29,875 bases of DNA, taken from positions 1 to 29,875 of the forward strand of contig JAJIRX010000806.1 of the NCBI GenBank assembly GCA_023853785.1. The letters run 5' to 3'. The position numbers and the translations under genes are program-made. Source of the DNA: Psilocybe azurescens. Its lineage: Eukaryota > Basidiomycota > Agaricomycetes > Agaricales > Agrocybaceae. The notes beneath the pieces are model-generated. The model saw only the letters and a program-made list of their open reading frames with translations. It was not told the origin of the DNA and did no database searches. Below are positions 1-10,136 of this stretch, piece after piece (position 1 is the stretch's first letter; each line of letters starts with the position of its first letter).

Positions 1-46
1 TGAACTTGTATTGTGGGCCGAGGCTTTGCCCGGCATTACGAGTCCT
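1..46 (-). repeat. possible LTR fragment at window edge
   Basis: The first 46 bases hold a GC-rich imperfect hairpin (GGGCCGAGGCTTTGCCC) followed by ATTACGAGTCCT, unlike the AT-rich sequence after it. The 12 bases at 35-46 recur in inverse orientation at 4139-4150. I read it as part of a retrotransposon LTR cut by the window edge, but no terminus is visible, so this is tentative. Confidence 0.3.
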
Positions 47-1289
47 TTTTATTTTTACACTGTATTCTTTGAGTCTCAGCATTGGCAATTATAGTATTTG
101 TACCAGAACCTAAAGAAAAATATATTATATAATTGTTATTTTTATATTATCAATGGTACTAAATTGTTGAATCCACCTCTGTCAGCCTTAGATCCAAACA
201 GAACATCAAACTTACATAAAGGGAATAAGTCAAATGGTCAAATGAGGAGTTGAACAGCAGACAGTCATAGGTGTGTCCAAAGAATGTGATTAGTTTGGGG
301 AATATATTTTTTATGAACTATACATCTTAACAAAAGGGAAAAATTAGTAAGTGGGGAATGAGTTAGAGAGGAATTAGCAAAAGTGATGTAAGTAATTGAT
401 GTGTGCAAGTGAAAGAGTTGAACTCTGAATCACACAGAGAACACAATTCAGAGTGCATGCAAAGCTTATCAGATGGGCTCATGAAACCATTGTGAATAAA
501 AGAATTGAATTCTTGAGTAAATTTAAGTGATTTCTTCTTCTCCACCGGTAACTCTTTGGTTACAATACTACTGCTTCAATTTCAAACAGCTCTATACACT
601 TTCATGTGTTCTACTGAGCAAGAGGAATTTCAGACTAAAGATAAGAGTTCTATTATAAATAGGACGTATTAAACATTAGCTCAGTTTTTGCAGCATTGGC
701 TTTTTATTGCAATATCTGGAGAATTTTAAAACATTTTGAACTTCAGGTTAGTAGAGTTTTTTCAATATATTCCTACCACACTGACAGGCAGCCAATGCAT
801 CCTCATACACACCACATTTTCTGTTGACACCATTGCTGTCTCTTTCTGTATTTTTGGCTCCATCACTATAGCAGTCATTGACTTAGAAAAGAAACAGTAC
901 TCGGTTATTGATTGTATTTGTCCTTGGCAAATGGTATCATTAGTAGAGACATAACACATTAAAGTTACAGATCACAGCAATAGGACTATACAGATTTCAA
1001 ATATGCTGAAACACTAACAAATATTCTTGTTAGGCACAACCAAACATTACAGAAAGAAATAGTCTACCTGCCAAAATGTCTATTCAATTATTGGAGTGAA
1101 CAATATATCAAAGTCCAAAGAACAGAAAAAAAAGGATACAAAACAGGTACAAGATACTACAGAATATAAAAATATAGTCAAATACTGAGGACATAATATC
1201 AAGTTTGAATACACCAAGTTTCATTGTTCACAGTAAGGAAGAGGTTAAAAAGAAGAAAACAAAGGTGTCATATAATATAGCAACATATA
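47..1289. other. AT-rich intergenic sequence, no gene seen
   Basis: AT-rich sequence with frequent stops in all frames. The open frames of 60-72 codons here have no coding character, and two of them overlap antisense. Probably old transposon-derived DNA preceding the coding remnant that starts near 1290. Confidence 0.5.
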
Positions 1290-1707
1290 CATGACAGAAT
1301 CACAAAAATACAAACATCCAGACAACAACCACAGTCCATGGACCCCAGCTATGACTTGATAGAGGCCAAGGCCACATTGGAGCAGGTGCACACAGATGCA
1401 CAGCACAATGTGAAAGAATCAACTGCAATGTCAGAATTCAATGTAAGTTTGTGCTATTATATTAACAAAACATTATCCACTAGCTGAAGACATTGTTGAC
1501 AGGATGACAACTACTACATAGGTGTTTGTCAAGCAACTGCATTCATGGTACAACAAGAAAACCAAAGATGATAAAAAGATATCACCACATAACAGCATGA
1601 AACATGTCAAACCAGTGGCATTTAAGACTGGAGACATAGTATGGGTCACTATGTCCTTTGTAGTATGTGAACAAGGACAATACTGCATCAATAAAGCATT
1701 GTGCTAA
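1290..1707 (+). pseudogene. spliced transposon-type gene remnant
   Basis: Two open blocks join across a canonical intron. Exon A runs open to 1442 and includes an ATG at 1338 (MDPSYDLIEAKATLEQ). The intron is 1443-1521 (GTAAGT...TAG, 79 bases, phase 0). Exon B starts at 1522 (VFVKQLHSWYNKK, later FKTGDIVWV) and stops at 1705-1707. The joined frame is hydrophilic and looks protein-coding, but upstream and downstream frames are quickly interrupted, so only an internal fragment survives. The AT-rich setting suggests a mobile-element gene. I do not recognise the family. Beyond the stop, another frame (1708-1900) may carry decayed continuation. Confidence 0.4.
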
Positions 1708-2777
1708 AGGCATTGACATTGATAGAAGAGAAGGTAGGCAACTTCTATGGCCTCACATTGAAACAAATTGTATTGCTATACAATGATATCAAAACAAATC
1801 CAATCAGAAACATGAAGCAGACTCACTGAAGACAATGCAGAAGAAGATCATCATCAAAGAAAGAGAGTATTTGATGAAGAGAAGAACATGTACACAGCAT
1901 GGAACACACATCATCAGCAGCTGAACAGTGCCCATATAGGTAACACATGTCAACTATTACAATCAACATTATATATTTGACATGTAGCACTACATATAAT
2001 TTAATGTGCATATAGCACTATTGTTATAGTATATTTGCATTCTGTAGATCCCTTTGCCCTCATTCCAAAATTCCAGCCCAAGACCGTTTCATTCTCTTCT
2101 CTTAAAGAACTGACCAAATCGGCTGTACAATACACATTTAGGTAGTTAATTAATCCATCTAGATAGTGGATACTTTCTTTTCTTGAAACTACATGGGATT
2201 TCCCCTTTAAATATGAATAGCAAGATTGCAGAAGGAAGCAATGCCTGTTTAAGCATCTCCAATAACTGAGCATTGCAGAGTCCACTTAGAATAAACAAGC
2301 ATCAGTCCTTGGCCAGATAACAAACTAGTAGTGTAGAACTTTACAGAATATGCTTGACAGTTGTAGAAATATTTTCCTGTATTTAAGAGAGTTCAAATGA
2401 GGCCAGAAGAATCTTAATTCATTTTACTACCCATTCTTTGTGTGAACTTTCACAAGATATTCATAAAACTTGAACTCATTAAAGTTTCAAGCTTCTGAAC
2501 CACAAATTGCACAAAACATTACACTTACAGCTGAATCACCCTCTGAAGGACCACCTTTATTTTTTACTACTCAATCTATTTCATAGGTCTAGAGATACCC
2601 ATTATGCTACTAGATATCTTACTTAGGATAAATTCAATCTTATCTAAGTGTTCAGATACATCTTAAAGCATGTATTCAAGGATCAATACACCAATCATTA
2701 TATAAATCATAACAACTATAGACTTGGAATGAGACTTACAAATACTATTTTTTTTTGTAGACAGTAGCAGTAAATAA
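1708..2777. other. AT-rich sequence, no gene seen
   Basis: No convincing coding frame, RNA gene or repeat. A minus-strand frame at 2001-2285 (94 codons) is open but lacks any recognisable motif. Likely decayed mobile DNA between the coding remnant and the solo LTR. Confidence 0.4.
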
Positions 2778-3114
2778 TGTTGAGAATTCACTGGCATGAC
2801 AAAGGCGCCTTAGACGCTGTTCGCTTTTATTCCAACCGTCATTCCATTATCCCCCTTCACCCTTTATTTGTGTAGACTATAGACCTTTATTCTATGGGAG
2901 ATATATAATATCTCCCCTCAGAGCAACATACCTCAGTCACTCTTATTTTTAGACTGAGGTATGCATCCCATTTTATATGTACCGCTTGCGGTAGAACTGA
3001 TAGATTAGTAGATACATTATCTGTTCTCTAGGTATATATCAATGGCATAACTTGCTCTTATTTTAGACTGAGATACATTATCTGTTCTCTAGGTCCAGAT
3101 TTATCAACAAATAA
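2773..3114 (+). mobile_element. solo LTR (Ty1/copia-like) with 5-bp target duplication
   Basis: The element at 2778-3109 (332 bp) begins TGTTGA and ends TCAACA, a perfect 6-bp terminal inverted repeat of the TG...CA type. It is flanked by identical 5-bp sequences AATAA (2773-2777 and 3110-3114), the expected target-site duplication. Inside are three perfect hairpins (2896-2916 with 9-bp arms, 2928-2962 with 11-bp arms, 2980-2993 with 6-bp arms) and a 24-bp direct repeat (3010-3033 and 3071-3094). No internal retrotransposon sequence adjoins it, so it is a solo LTR left by recombination. The copia assignment rests only on the TGTTGA terminus and size. Confidence 0.75.
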
Positions 3115-3246
3115 GACTATCAATATACACAGAAGCCAGTTATACATGTAAGGACTATATGAAATTATTGACTGATGACACAAAAGACTAATAATATGTT
3201 GCACCAAAAACACTGCTAAACTGTAGTCAGATCAAACAGCTACTTG

Positions 3247-3500
3247 GCATTACAAAAGTGACTGAGCACCATGTGATTTTATATTCACAATGGATATTCA
3301 TGTTAAGGCTATTTTAAAAACAAAGGATGGTCATATACCTTTCTAAATTTGCTGAAGCACTCATGTATATATATTCTTTATTATCTATAATTTTTGAAGT
3401 TCTACATTTCTTTGTTCACTCAAAATTGTGAGTGAACAAACATGTCAATGAAGAGTTTTAATATGTATGTCATGCAGTGCTCAGTCACTTTTTGTAATGC
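3247..3500. mobile_element. 254-bp MITE with 24-bp terminal inverted repeats
   Basis: The left end (3247-3269) and right end (3477-3500) are inverted copies of GCATTACAAAAAGTGACTGA plus GCAC, differing by one A in an A-run. Near the right end, 3412-3441 is a perfect 12-bp hairpin (TTTGTTCACTCA / TGAGTGAACAAA) with a 6-base loop. There is no open frame, so it would be a non-autonomous DNA transposon. No clear target-site duplication is visible. Confidence 0.6.
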
Positions 3501-4086
3501 TGAGTAAGGATATACACTATGTAGGACTGCATATCAACACCAACAAGAGTATAAAACTGTAGAAAGACATGCAAGAAAATAAGCAGACATATCCCAAGGG
3601 CAATGGGGAGACAACAATGATGGGGGAAGGAAAGAGAAAGAAAGAAACAGATTTCCTCATGTGTCTGTATAGCCCCACACTGCAAAAAATATTTGGAGTC
3701 AACCGAGCGACTACAATCACCACGTGCAATACAATCCATAAAAGAAAATGTTTGAGCCTAAGGCTATATCCTCGTGCCACCAATAGAAGCGGAAATAACC
3801 GAGCGGCCAAATATGACCGGATTTAAATATAAATATCATGTGAAAACATTAACTAAAGAGGAAATACTTTCGGGCCTTCTATCCCCTTCTGATCTCCTAA
3901 TCAATCAATTTGTCAACATCAGCCAATCAGCGATTATAACACATGCCGCAAAAAAAATTAATATATTATTATTTATCGTTATCGTATCATATCGGTCGGT
4001 CGGTGCCACTTTTTTGAGTAACACGTGCTTAATGTTACAAGGTCACATCACGTTATAAAATAAATCACGTTATCGAAGATAGATTT
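3501..4086. other. intergenic sequence, no gene seen
   Basis: Short frames (3485-3739 and 3517-3810 minus, 3569-3826 and 3774-4058 plus) overlap one another on both strands without recognisable motifs. A short CGAGCG-type word occurs twice (about 3704 and 3799). The 94-codon plus frame reaching 4058 has no neighbour or splice evidence. Confidence 0.4.
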
Positions 4087-4150
4087 TGTGACAACAGCAG
4101 GGGTCCCTGGTTAAAGAACGAGTCTATTACTACGTAATAGGACTCGTAAT
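4087..4150 (+). repeat. possible truncated LTR end abutting the large inverted repeat
   Basis: This begins TGTGACAACAGCAGGGGTCC, a TG start typical of fungal LTRs. It contains an imperfect palindrome at 4119-4147 (CGAGTCTATTAC / GTAATAGGACTCG, one bulge). It stops where the inverted repeat arm begins (4148). Its last 12 bases are the reverse complement of 35-46. LTR identity is inference; the palindrome and the shared 12-mer are seen directly. Confidence 0.35.
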
Positions 4151-4282
4151 ACGCATTCGGGGAGCAGCTTAAAGTTCAGACAAGTAGAGATGGCATTGAA
4201 CATAGAACATAAATTGTCCAAAGAACGATCAGATACACTACATTTAACGACTTTCGCAGCGAGCGTCGACAGAGTTCGATGA

Positions 4283-5394
4283 CTAGGCCTCCGTGATCTT
4301 GACTTCGCCGGTTCCTGGGTCAATAGACACAGTCCACTCGGTGAACGAAGGGAGAGCAATGAGATTCTTCTCAAACAAAACAGGAGATTCAATATCTCCC
4401 TGAGCAATTGGGTGGCTACAATTCATCCGTCAGCTGAGTACTGGTGTGCATGAGGCCGCTTGTATCATACCTTTGTAGTCGCTGACGGCATAAATCTTCA
4501 AGTTAGGAGTGAGTTGAACAGACAGCGTGCTTTTGTTACTAGTTGATCATAAAGCGAAAGGTGATTAGTTGGGAAGTCAAGTCAAGAAAAGAAAAGAAAA
4601 GACGCAAGAAAACGTACGCTATATTGTTCCATACGAGAGCAGGCTCCATTTTGGTACCGGCATCGTTAAAGAATCCCTGGAAAAACATGTCAGCCAGAAT
4701 GAGAGAAATCAATGGATCATATCGAATCATACAATTCCCATGTTGGCCGGGCGCCCGGTTCCATTCAGGGCTTGCATGACACCAGGAGTACCAGCGACAG
4801 CGGGGGTGAAGTATTGTCCGTTCCCATTCGCATTGTTCATGAGTGTGACCTTTGCCCAGTCTTGGAGTTGATTGACGGTGAGCCATATATTAGGATATAC
4901 CACGAGCGAGTGAGCGCTTACCTGGCAGCTTTGCGCGTTGGAGGCAGCGACACGGTTGCCGGCCTTGATCTGAGGGACAAAAATCCGGTGTCGGCAGTGT
5001 ACTCAACATCGGCTAAGCTAACGCCAGTGGCGCTGAAAGATAAAACCTCTGCCGACACATTATGAAATGAGACGAGTTGTGAATATAAACATTGCGAACA
5101 CTCACTCCAGACAACAGGGAACAAGTCGACATATAATTTGCCGACTTTCGGAGGTTCGAACGTGAGCAAAAGGTCGATCTCCTTGCCGAGGTTACTGGAG
5201 CTGAACTCAAGGGTCCTAGAGTTGCCAGCGGCGGCAGCGTCAACAAATTTGTTGAGCTCAACACTGGTGAGTGCACACAGTACGCATTAGCGAATGTCAT
5301 GGAGATTATCATGTAAATTTACACACCTTTCGCTCAGCGAAGATTCGATGGAAGGGGTGTCAGCGACGGCGGTAGAAGCGACGGTAGTGTTCAT
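4283..5394 (-). pseudogene. paralogous family gene, copy 1 (frameshifted)
   Basis: Seven-exon gene on the minus strand, a mirror image of copy 3, with ATG at 5392-5394 and TAG at 4283-4285. Splice sites match copy 3. It shares the exon 3 frame break (CCGGATTTTTGTCCC, near 4988) with copies 3, 4 and 5. Two further one-base losses relative to copy 3 break the frame: in exon 4 (TTT at 4851-4853) and in exon 7 (CCC at 4398-4400). Both are in homopolymers, so sequencing or assembly error is possible. If real, the predicted protein would lose its C-terminal half. The product family is unrecognised (see copy 3). Confidence 0.7.
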
Positions 5395-5458
5395 GCTGAA
5401 TGATTCGGATATGAAAATGTGCTATTGAGATGGTGATAGTGAGTCAGAGATTTGGCCA

Positions 5459-5465
5459 TTTTATA
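5459..5465 (-). promoter_or_regulatory. TATA box of copy 1
   Basis: TATAAAA on the minus strand, about 65 bases upstream of the copy 1 ATG, in a leader conserved with the other copies. Confidence 0.7.
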
Positions 5466-6729
5466 GGCAGTCAGGCTGAGCTAAAGTTGAGTCCCCTCTG
5501 TCATTCCAGATGTGCTCCATGGACTCAATTGAAAACAGTCCAGGGAAATAAATTCTAGTATCTTCCATTTCATGCTCCACAAATCTAGTACAAAACGCCT
5601 GATATAAACACGCCAACATTCTCACTGGTGTCATCACGCTGTGCTTTAGAGATAGCGAGACTGGTACTGTTGACGCTTTCACCCCGAAAAAACATAGGAA
5701 TCATCGATATCAACGAGCACCGTATCGAAATACTTGGCATGCACTAGCAATATCCGTGCCGACGCGCCAGAGCTTGTATGATACGCCCACGCTGCTTTTA
5801 ATAATCATCTCTTCTATGATCGGAATACAAATCCAACGGGGATTTTCGAACACCTGAGGTAAACAAAGTCTCGTACCTGGGACGAGAAAAGAACGTGGCG
5901 GTGGTGGCAGTCGTCCTAACATGCAATATCAGCACGTGATGATAATTATTAATATCATGTTTCCGGTCATGGACCTAGTCTCTCATGCCAAATTAAGGGT
6001 CAATTTTGTCTGTCATATCCAAATGCCTGACATAAACCAATTCTAATGATCTCATGGATTAAAAACGAAGAACTCCGAGTCAGCCGTATCGGAATCCTTG
6101 GAAAGCTACACCATGACCGACTCCGCGGGACAGGGATGGGTCTAAACTACTTCAAAATGGGGCGGCCATTGCAGTCGCCGCAATTTATTCCTGCGATAAC
6201 TGTTTGGATTTCGCATTTTATAGTTCAGGTTCGAATTCATTCCGTGTGTCGTGGAATGATGTTGATGTGCCAAACATCAGATCTCGTCAAGGTGGAAGGA
6301 GTATTGGATGCTCGAATATGTCATAGGTGCTTTATTTTACTATCGGGATGACCCTGTCCAATATCATATCCTTCAAACCTAACAAAAGAAGTTTCTTGTT
6401 AATTCAGCTTTCTCAGATGGTTTAGTCTTCTCAGTACCTTCATTGACTCGGATCTTTCGCGGTTCTGATCGAGGTTTAGTCTCCACGTTGGTTCCAAACT
6501 TTGACTTGACTCATTATACTAAGTAGTACAAACAAGACTTATCAAAGTGCCAGGAGTATTTAAACTTGCGTGTGGTCAGGAACAGTGCATAGTCCGTGCG
6601 CGGTATTATATTCAGTCCCAGAAACCTTTGCAGCAGTTCTGCCCCAGTTCTGTAATGCATTGCCTTCCTCAATCCAGGGAGAAATTCCAAAATAAATCGT
6701 TTTAGGTGATATTCTATTGTAATCATTCG
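5466..6729. promoter_or_regulatory. conserved upstream block of copy 1, non-coding
   Basis: About 1.26 kb upstream of copy 1, duplicated exactly at 8801-10065 and in diverged form at 27853-29130 and partly at 22201-22920. It includes a CACGTG E-box-like site at 5934-5939 next to an AT-rich imperfect palindrome. The 101-codon plus frame (6046-6351) is not preserved in the diverged copy near 28.5 kb, where indels break it, so I treat the block as regulatory or transposed non-coding sequence. Confidence 0.45.
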
Positions 6730-7092
6730 GACCCTTCTTATGTGGTGCATTTTGGCAGTAATTTTGTAATATACGGCCGTTAAAATGCGTGGTAAATAGT
6801 CTCAAGCACTCCGCAGTCAACACCTGACTTTGACGTTCCGAATTCATGTATATACGCACTTGGGTCATGTATATTTCTCTGAAGACATGTGTACGGTAGA
6901 AATTTTTCAATACTTTGCCCATCATACCTGATAAACCCAGTGAAATGCGTTATTTTGAACAAAGAACGCATTATCAGAACCAAAAGACTATCTGTCAGGC
7001 GCAGGTTCGGCGTCGTTGATGAACCGACTTGTCGGACCAGTTCAAGTGAAATAATGATGCTTCCACTATCTGGACTTGGCCACTTCCCGGAT

Positions 7093-8197
7093 CTATAGAC
7101 ACATTCCAATCGGTATGCGAACGGAGAGCGAGAACATTTTTTCAAATAAAGGAGGCGAGACGATGATATTTCTAATCACTTCGGTCGCTAGATTGAGTCA
7201 CGCATTATCCATTAGTTGTAGGCCATGGTATGCAGGAGGTTGTTTTAAATTTCAATTGTACCTTGGTAACCGCTGACGGCATATATCTTCAACATAGTGG
7301 AGGGATTAATAGAGAGCATACTGCCTTTACTATTATTTGAAGATACAAACGCAAATATCAGAAATCATGGAATTGAAAAGAATACGAACAACGTACGCGA
7401 TACCGTCCCACAGGAAAACAGGTTCGATCTTGGTACCGGATCTATTAAAATAGCCCTGCCATCACATGCATAACACGTCGTTAGCGATATGAGATTGTGA
7501 TAATCGAATCGAGGTATGCCCGACGTACGGCTCCAATTCTGGCCGGACGCTCGGTTCCATTGAGACATTGCATGACATTTGGACTCGCACTGTCAATAGC
7601 AGAGGTGAGGTAGTTTAGGTTCCCATTTGCATTTGTTTTGAGTGTGCACTTTTGCCCAATCTTAGCGTAAGCCATGGTGAGTTGGAATAGATATTAAGTT
7701 GTGGCCCCAACAAGTCATGATGATTGCTTACCTCGCAATGCTGCGCATTAGAGGCCACGATGCGGCTCCCAGACGACTCTACCTCCGGGACCACAAATCC
7801 AGAATCTCCAGTGTACTCAACGGTGGCCAAGCCAATACCAATAGCGCTGAATGAGAGAACCCCTGCCACACATTATAGAATGAGCCGATTGTCCATATAT
7901 ATACTATAACCCACTCAAACATACTTACTCCAACAGACAGGGAACACGTCAACGTATAATTTTCCAACTTTCGGAGGTTCGAACAAAAGCACAAGGTCAA
8001 TGTCGTCGCCGAGATTATTGGTCATAAAGTCAAGACTTCTGAATTTAATGAAGGAGGCAGCATCAACGAATTGATTGATCGGAGGGCTGTTGTCAATGCA
8101 ATATACGTCGGCAACGGATAGGAAGATCATTAGGCATGAGTTTATATCGCGCTCACCTCGTCGTTACTGAAGTATCATTGGGAACGCAGTCGGACAT
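7093..8197 (-). pseudogene. paralogous family gene, copy 2 (most diverged; late frameshift)
   Basis: Minus-strand gene with ATG at 8195-8197 and the same seven-exon layout as copy 3 (exon 1 at 8157-8197; intron 1 acceptor at 8087-8088). Conserved blocks include FEPPKVGKLYVDVFPVCW in exon 2, VLSFSAIGIGLATVEYTGDS in exon 3, and NGTERPARIG in exon 4. Exon 3 is in frame here (GFVVPEVE), so this copy shows the family's ancestral frame. One base is missing in a T-run near 7133-7138 in the last exon. As written, translation ends at 7093-7095; with the run one base longer, a family-like C-terminus (WNVSIDPGSGQVQI) would continue to a stop at 6995-6997. Could be a near-intact gene with a sequencing error, or a young pseudogene. 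Confidence 0.65.
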
Positions 8198-8239
8198 GTT
8201 GAATGATTTAAATCTCATTTTCATTTACCATCTCGCTCA

Positions 8240-8246
8240 TTTTATA
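8240..8246 (-). promoter_or_regulatory. TATA box of copy 2
   Basis: TATAAAA on the minus strand, about 43 bases upstream of the copy 2 ATG. The flanking leader resembles that of the other copies (ATGA and CATTTTATA context), supporting the start choice. Confidence 0.65.
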
Positions 8247-8800
8247 GAGGGTCAGCATTACTGAGGCGAATAAATGCTCCACTTATGGTGTTGTAATGTA
8301 GAGTATCTGTCATCTATAGACATATCCACTTCCCCGCGAGACCACGTCATCCAACCCCTTTCTATAATGGTGTGGGCGGACATCTGATTTATTCAATCGG
8401 GCCTCGAGTAGCTTCCCATGGGTCTCTATACCGGCTGATCGAGAAGTCATAATGATTTGTTCATCTCGGGTTGTACTTGCGGATGATTGAACTGGGGTAG
8501 ATTCGTGTACCATCACTGCTGATGATTTGATATTGTGGTGTATATGGGAGCATACCAGTCATTTGGCCTTGTAAAGGAACGAATAACAGGTGGCGGCCAA
8601 GGACAAGTTCGGTGGTAATTTCATTGCGACTGTCACCAGTGACATATTACAATGTTATGTAGAGCTAAAGCCAGCAAACGAGCATATTAAAACATCTGAC
8701 ATAGATACTTCGATGATCAACCGACCGAATATCTAGTGGATCTTGATCTATAAGGTCATATATCCCGTAAAGAGGCCTGTTAAGTGACATAGTATGTTAT

Positions 8801-10065
8801 CGAATGATTACAATAGAATATCACCTAAAACGATTTATTTTGGAATTTCTCCCTGGATTGAGGAAGGCAATGCATTACAGAACTGGGGCAGAACTGCTGC
8901 AAAGGTTTCTGGGACTGAATATAATACCGCGCACGGACTATGCACTGTTCCTGACCACACGCAAGTTTAAATACTCCTGGCACTTTGATAAGTCTTGTTT
9001 GTACTACTTAGTATAATGAGTCAAGTCAAAGTTTGGAACCAACGTGGAGACTAAACCTCGATCAGAACCGCGAAAGATCCGAGTCAATGAAGGTACTGAG
9101 AAGACTAAACCATCTGAGAAAGCTGAATTAACAAGAAACTTCTTTTGTTAGGTTTGAAGGATATGATATTGGACAGGGTCATCCCGATAGTAAAATAAAG
9201 CACCTATGACATATTCGAGCATCCAATACTCCTTCCACCTTGACGAGATCTGATGTTTGGCACATCAACATCATTCCACGACACACGGAATGAATTCGAA
9301 CCTGAACTATAAAATGCGAAATCCAAACAGTTATCGCAGGAATAAATTGCGGCGACTGCAATGGCCGCCCCATTTTGAAGTAGTTTAGACCCATCCCTGT
9401 CCCGCGGAGTCGGTCATGGTGTAGCTTTCCAAGGATTCCGATACGGCTGACTCGGAGTTCTTCGTTTTTAATCCATGAGATCATTAGAATTGGTTTATGT
9501 CAGGCATTTGGATATGACAGACAAAATTGACCCTTAATTTGGCATGAGAGACTAGGTCCATGACCGGAAACATGATATTAATAATTATCATCACGTGCTG
9601 ATATTGCATGTTAGGACGACTGCCACCACCGCCACGTTCTTTTCTCGTCCCAGGTACGAGACTTTGTTTACCTCAGGTGTTCGAAAATCCCCGTTGGATT
9701 TGTATTCCGATCATAGAAGAGATGATTATTAAAAGCAGCGTGGGCGTATCATACAAGCTCTGGCGCGTCGGCACGGATATTGCTAGTGCATGCCAAGTAT
9801 TTCGATACGGTGCTCGTTGATATCGATGATTCCTATGTTTTTTCGGGGTGAAAGCGTCAACAGTACCAGTCTCGCTATCTCTAAAGCACAGCGTGATGAC
9901 ACCAGTGAGAATGTTGGCGTGTTTATATCAGGCGTTTTGTACTAGATTTGTGGAGCATGAAATGGAAGATACTAGAATTTATTTCCCTGGACTGTTTTCA
10001 ATTGAGTCCATGGAGCACATCTGGAATGACAGAGGGGGACTCAACTTTAGCTCAGCCTGACTGCC
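8801..10065. promoter_or_regulatory. conserved upstream block of copy 3, non-coding
   Basis: Exact inverse of the block upstream of copy 1. It holds the CACGTG site at about 9593-9598. The small frames here (8804-9016, 9179-9484, 9608-9820, 9848-10060) mirror those in the left arm and are not kept open in the diverged copies, so I do not call them genes. Confidence 0.45.
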
Positions 10066-10072
10066 TATAAAA
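10066..10072 (+). promoter_or_regulatory. TATA box of copy 3
   Basis: TATAAAA located 71 bases upstream of the ATG at 10137. The intervening leader (CACTATCACCATCTCAATAG and on) is conserved in copies 1, 3, 4 and 5. Confidence 0.75.
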
Positions 10073-10136
10073 TGGCCAAATCTCTGACTCACTATCACCA
10101 TCTCAATAGCACATTTTCATATCCGAATCATTCAGC

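Larger units (their letters stand above)
4148..6729 (+). repeat. large inverted repeat, left arm
   Basis: This arm pairs with 8801-11385 in inverse orientation. The match starts and stops abruptly at both ends. The only differences I find are three one-base run-length changes: CCCC at 5493-5496 against GGGGG at 10034-10038; TTT at 4851-4853 against AAAA at 10678-10681; CCC at 4398-4400 against GGGG at 11132-11135. That accounts exactly for the lengths of 2582 and 2585 bp. The arm carries gene copy 1 and about 1.3 kb upstream of it. Confidence 0.95.
6730..8800. other. single-copy spacer between the inverted arms
   Basis: The 2071-bp spacer has no near-identical partner. It holds gene copy 2 (7093-8197) and about 600 bp upstream of it. 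The part from 6730 to about 7110 is homologous, at lower identity, to about 29120-29529, so the spacer belongs to the same ancestral unit. At 8247-8800 I see no gene beyond the copy 2 TATA box. Confidence 0.7.

Noticed and set aside
35..4150. A single 4.1-kb DNA transposon bounded by the 12-bp inverted match
   Set aside because: No target duplication, no transposase, and both ends sit in GC-rich hairpin or palindrome contexts better explained as LTR pieces; kept only as a finding.
6046..6351. 101-codon frame, identical at 9179-9484
   Set aside because: Its duplication is explained by the inverted repeat. In the diverged copy near 28.5 kb indels break the frame, so it is not under coding constraint.
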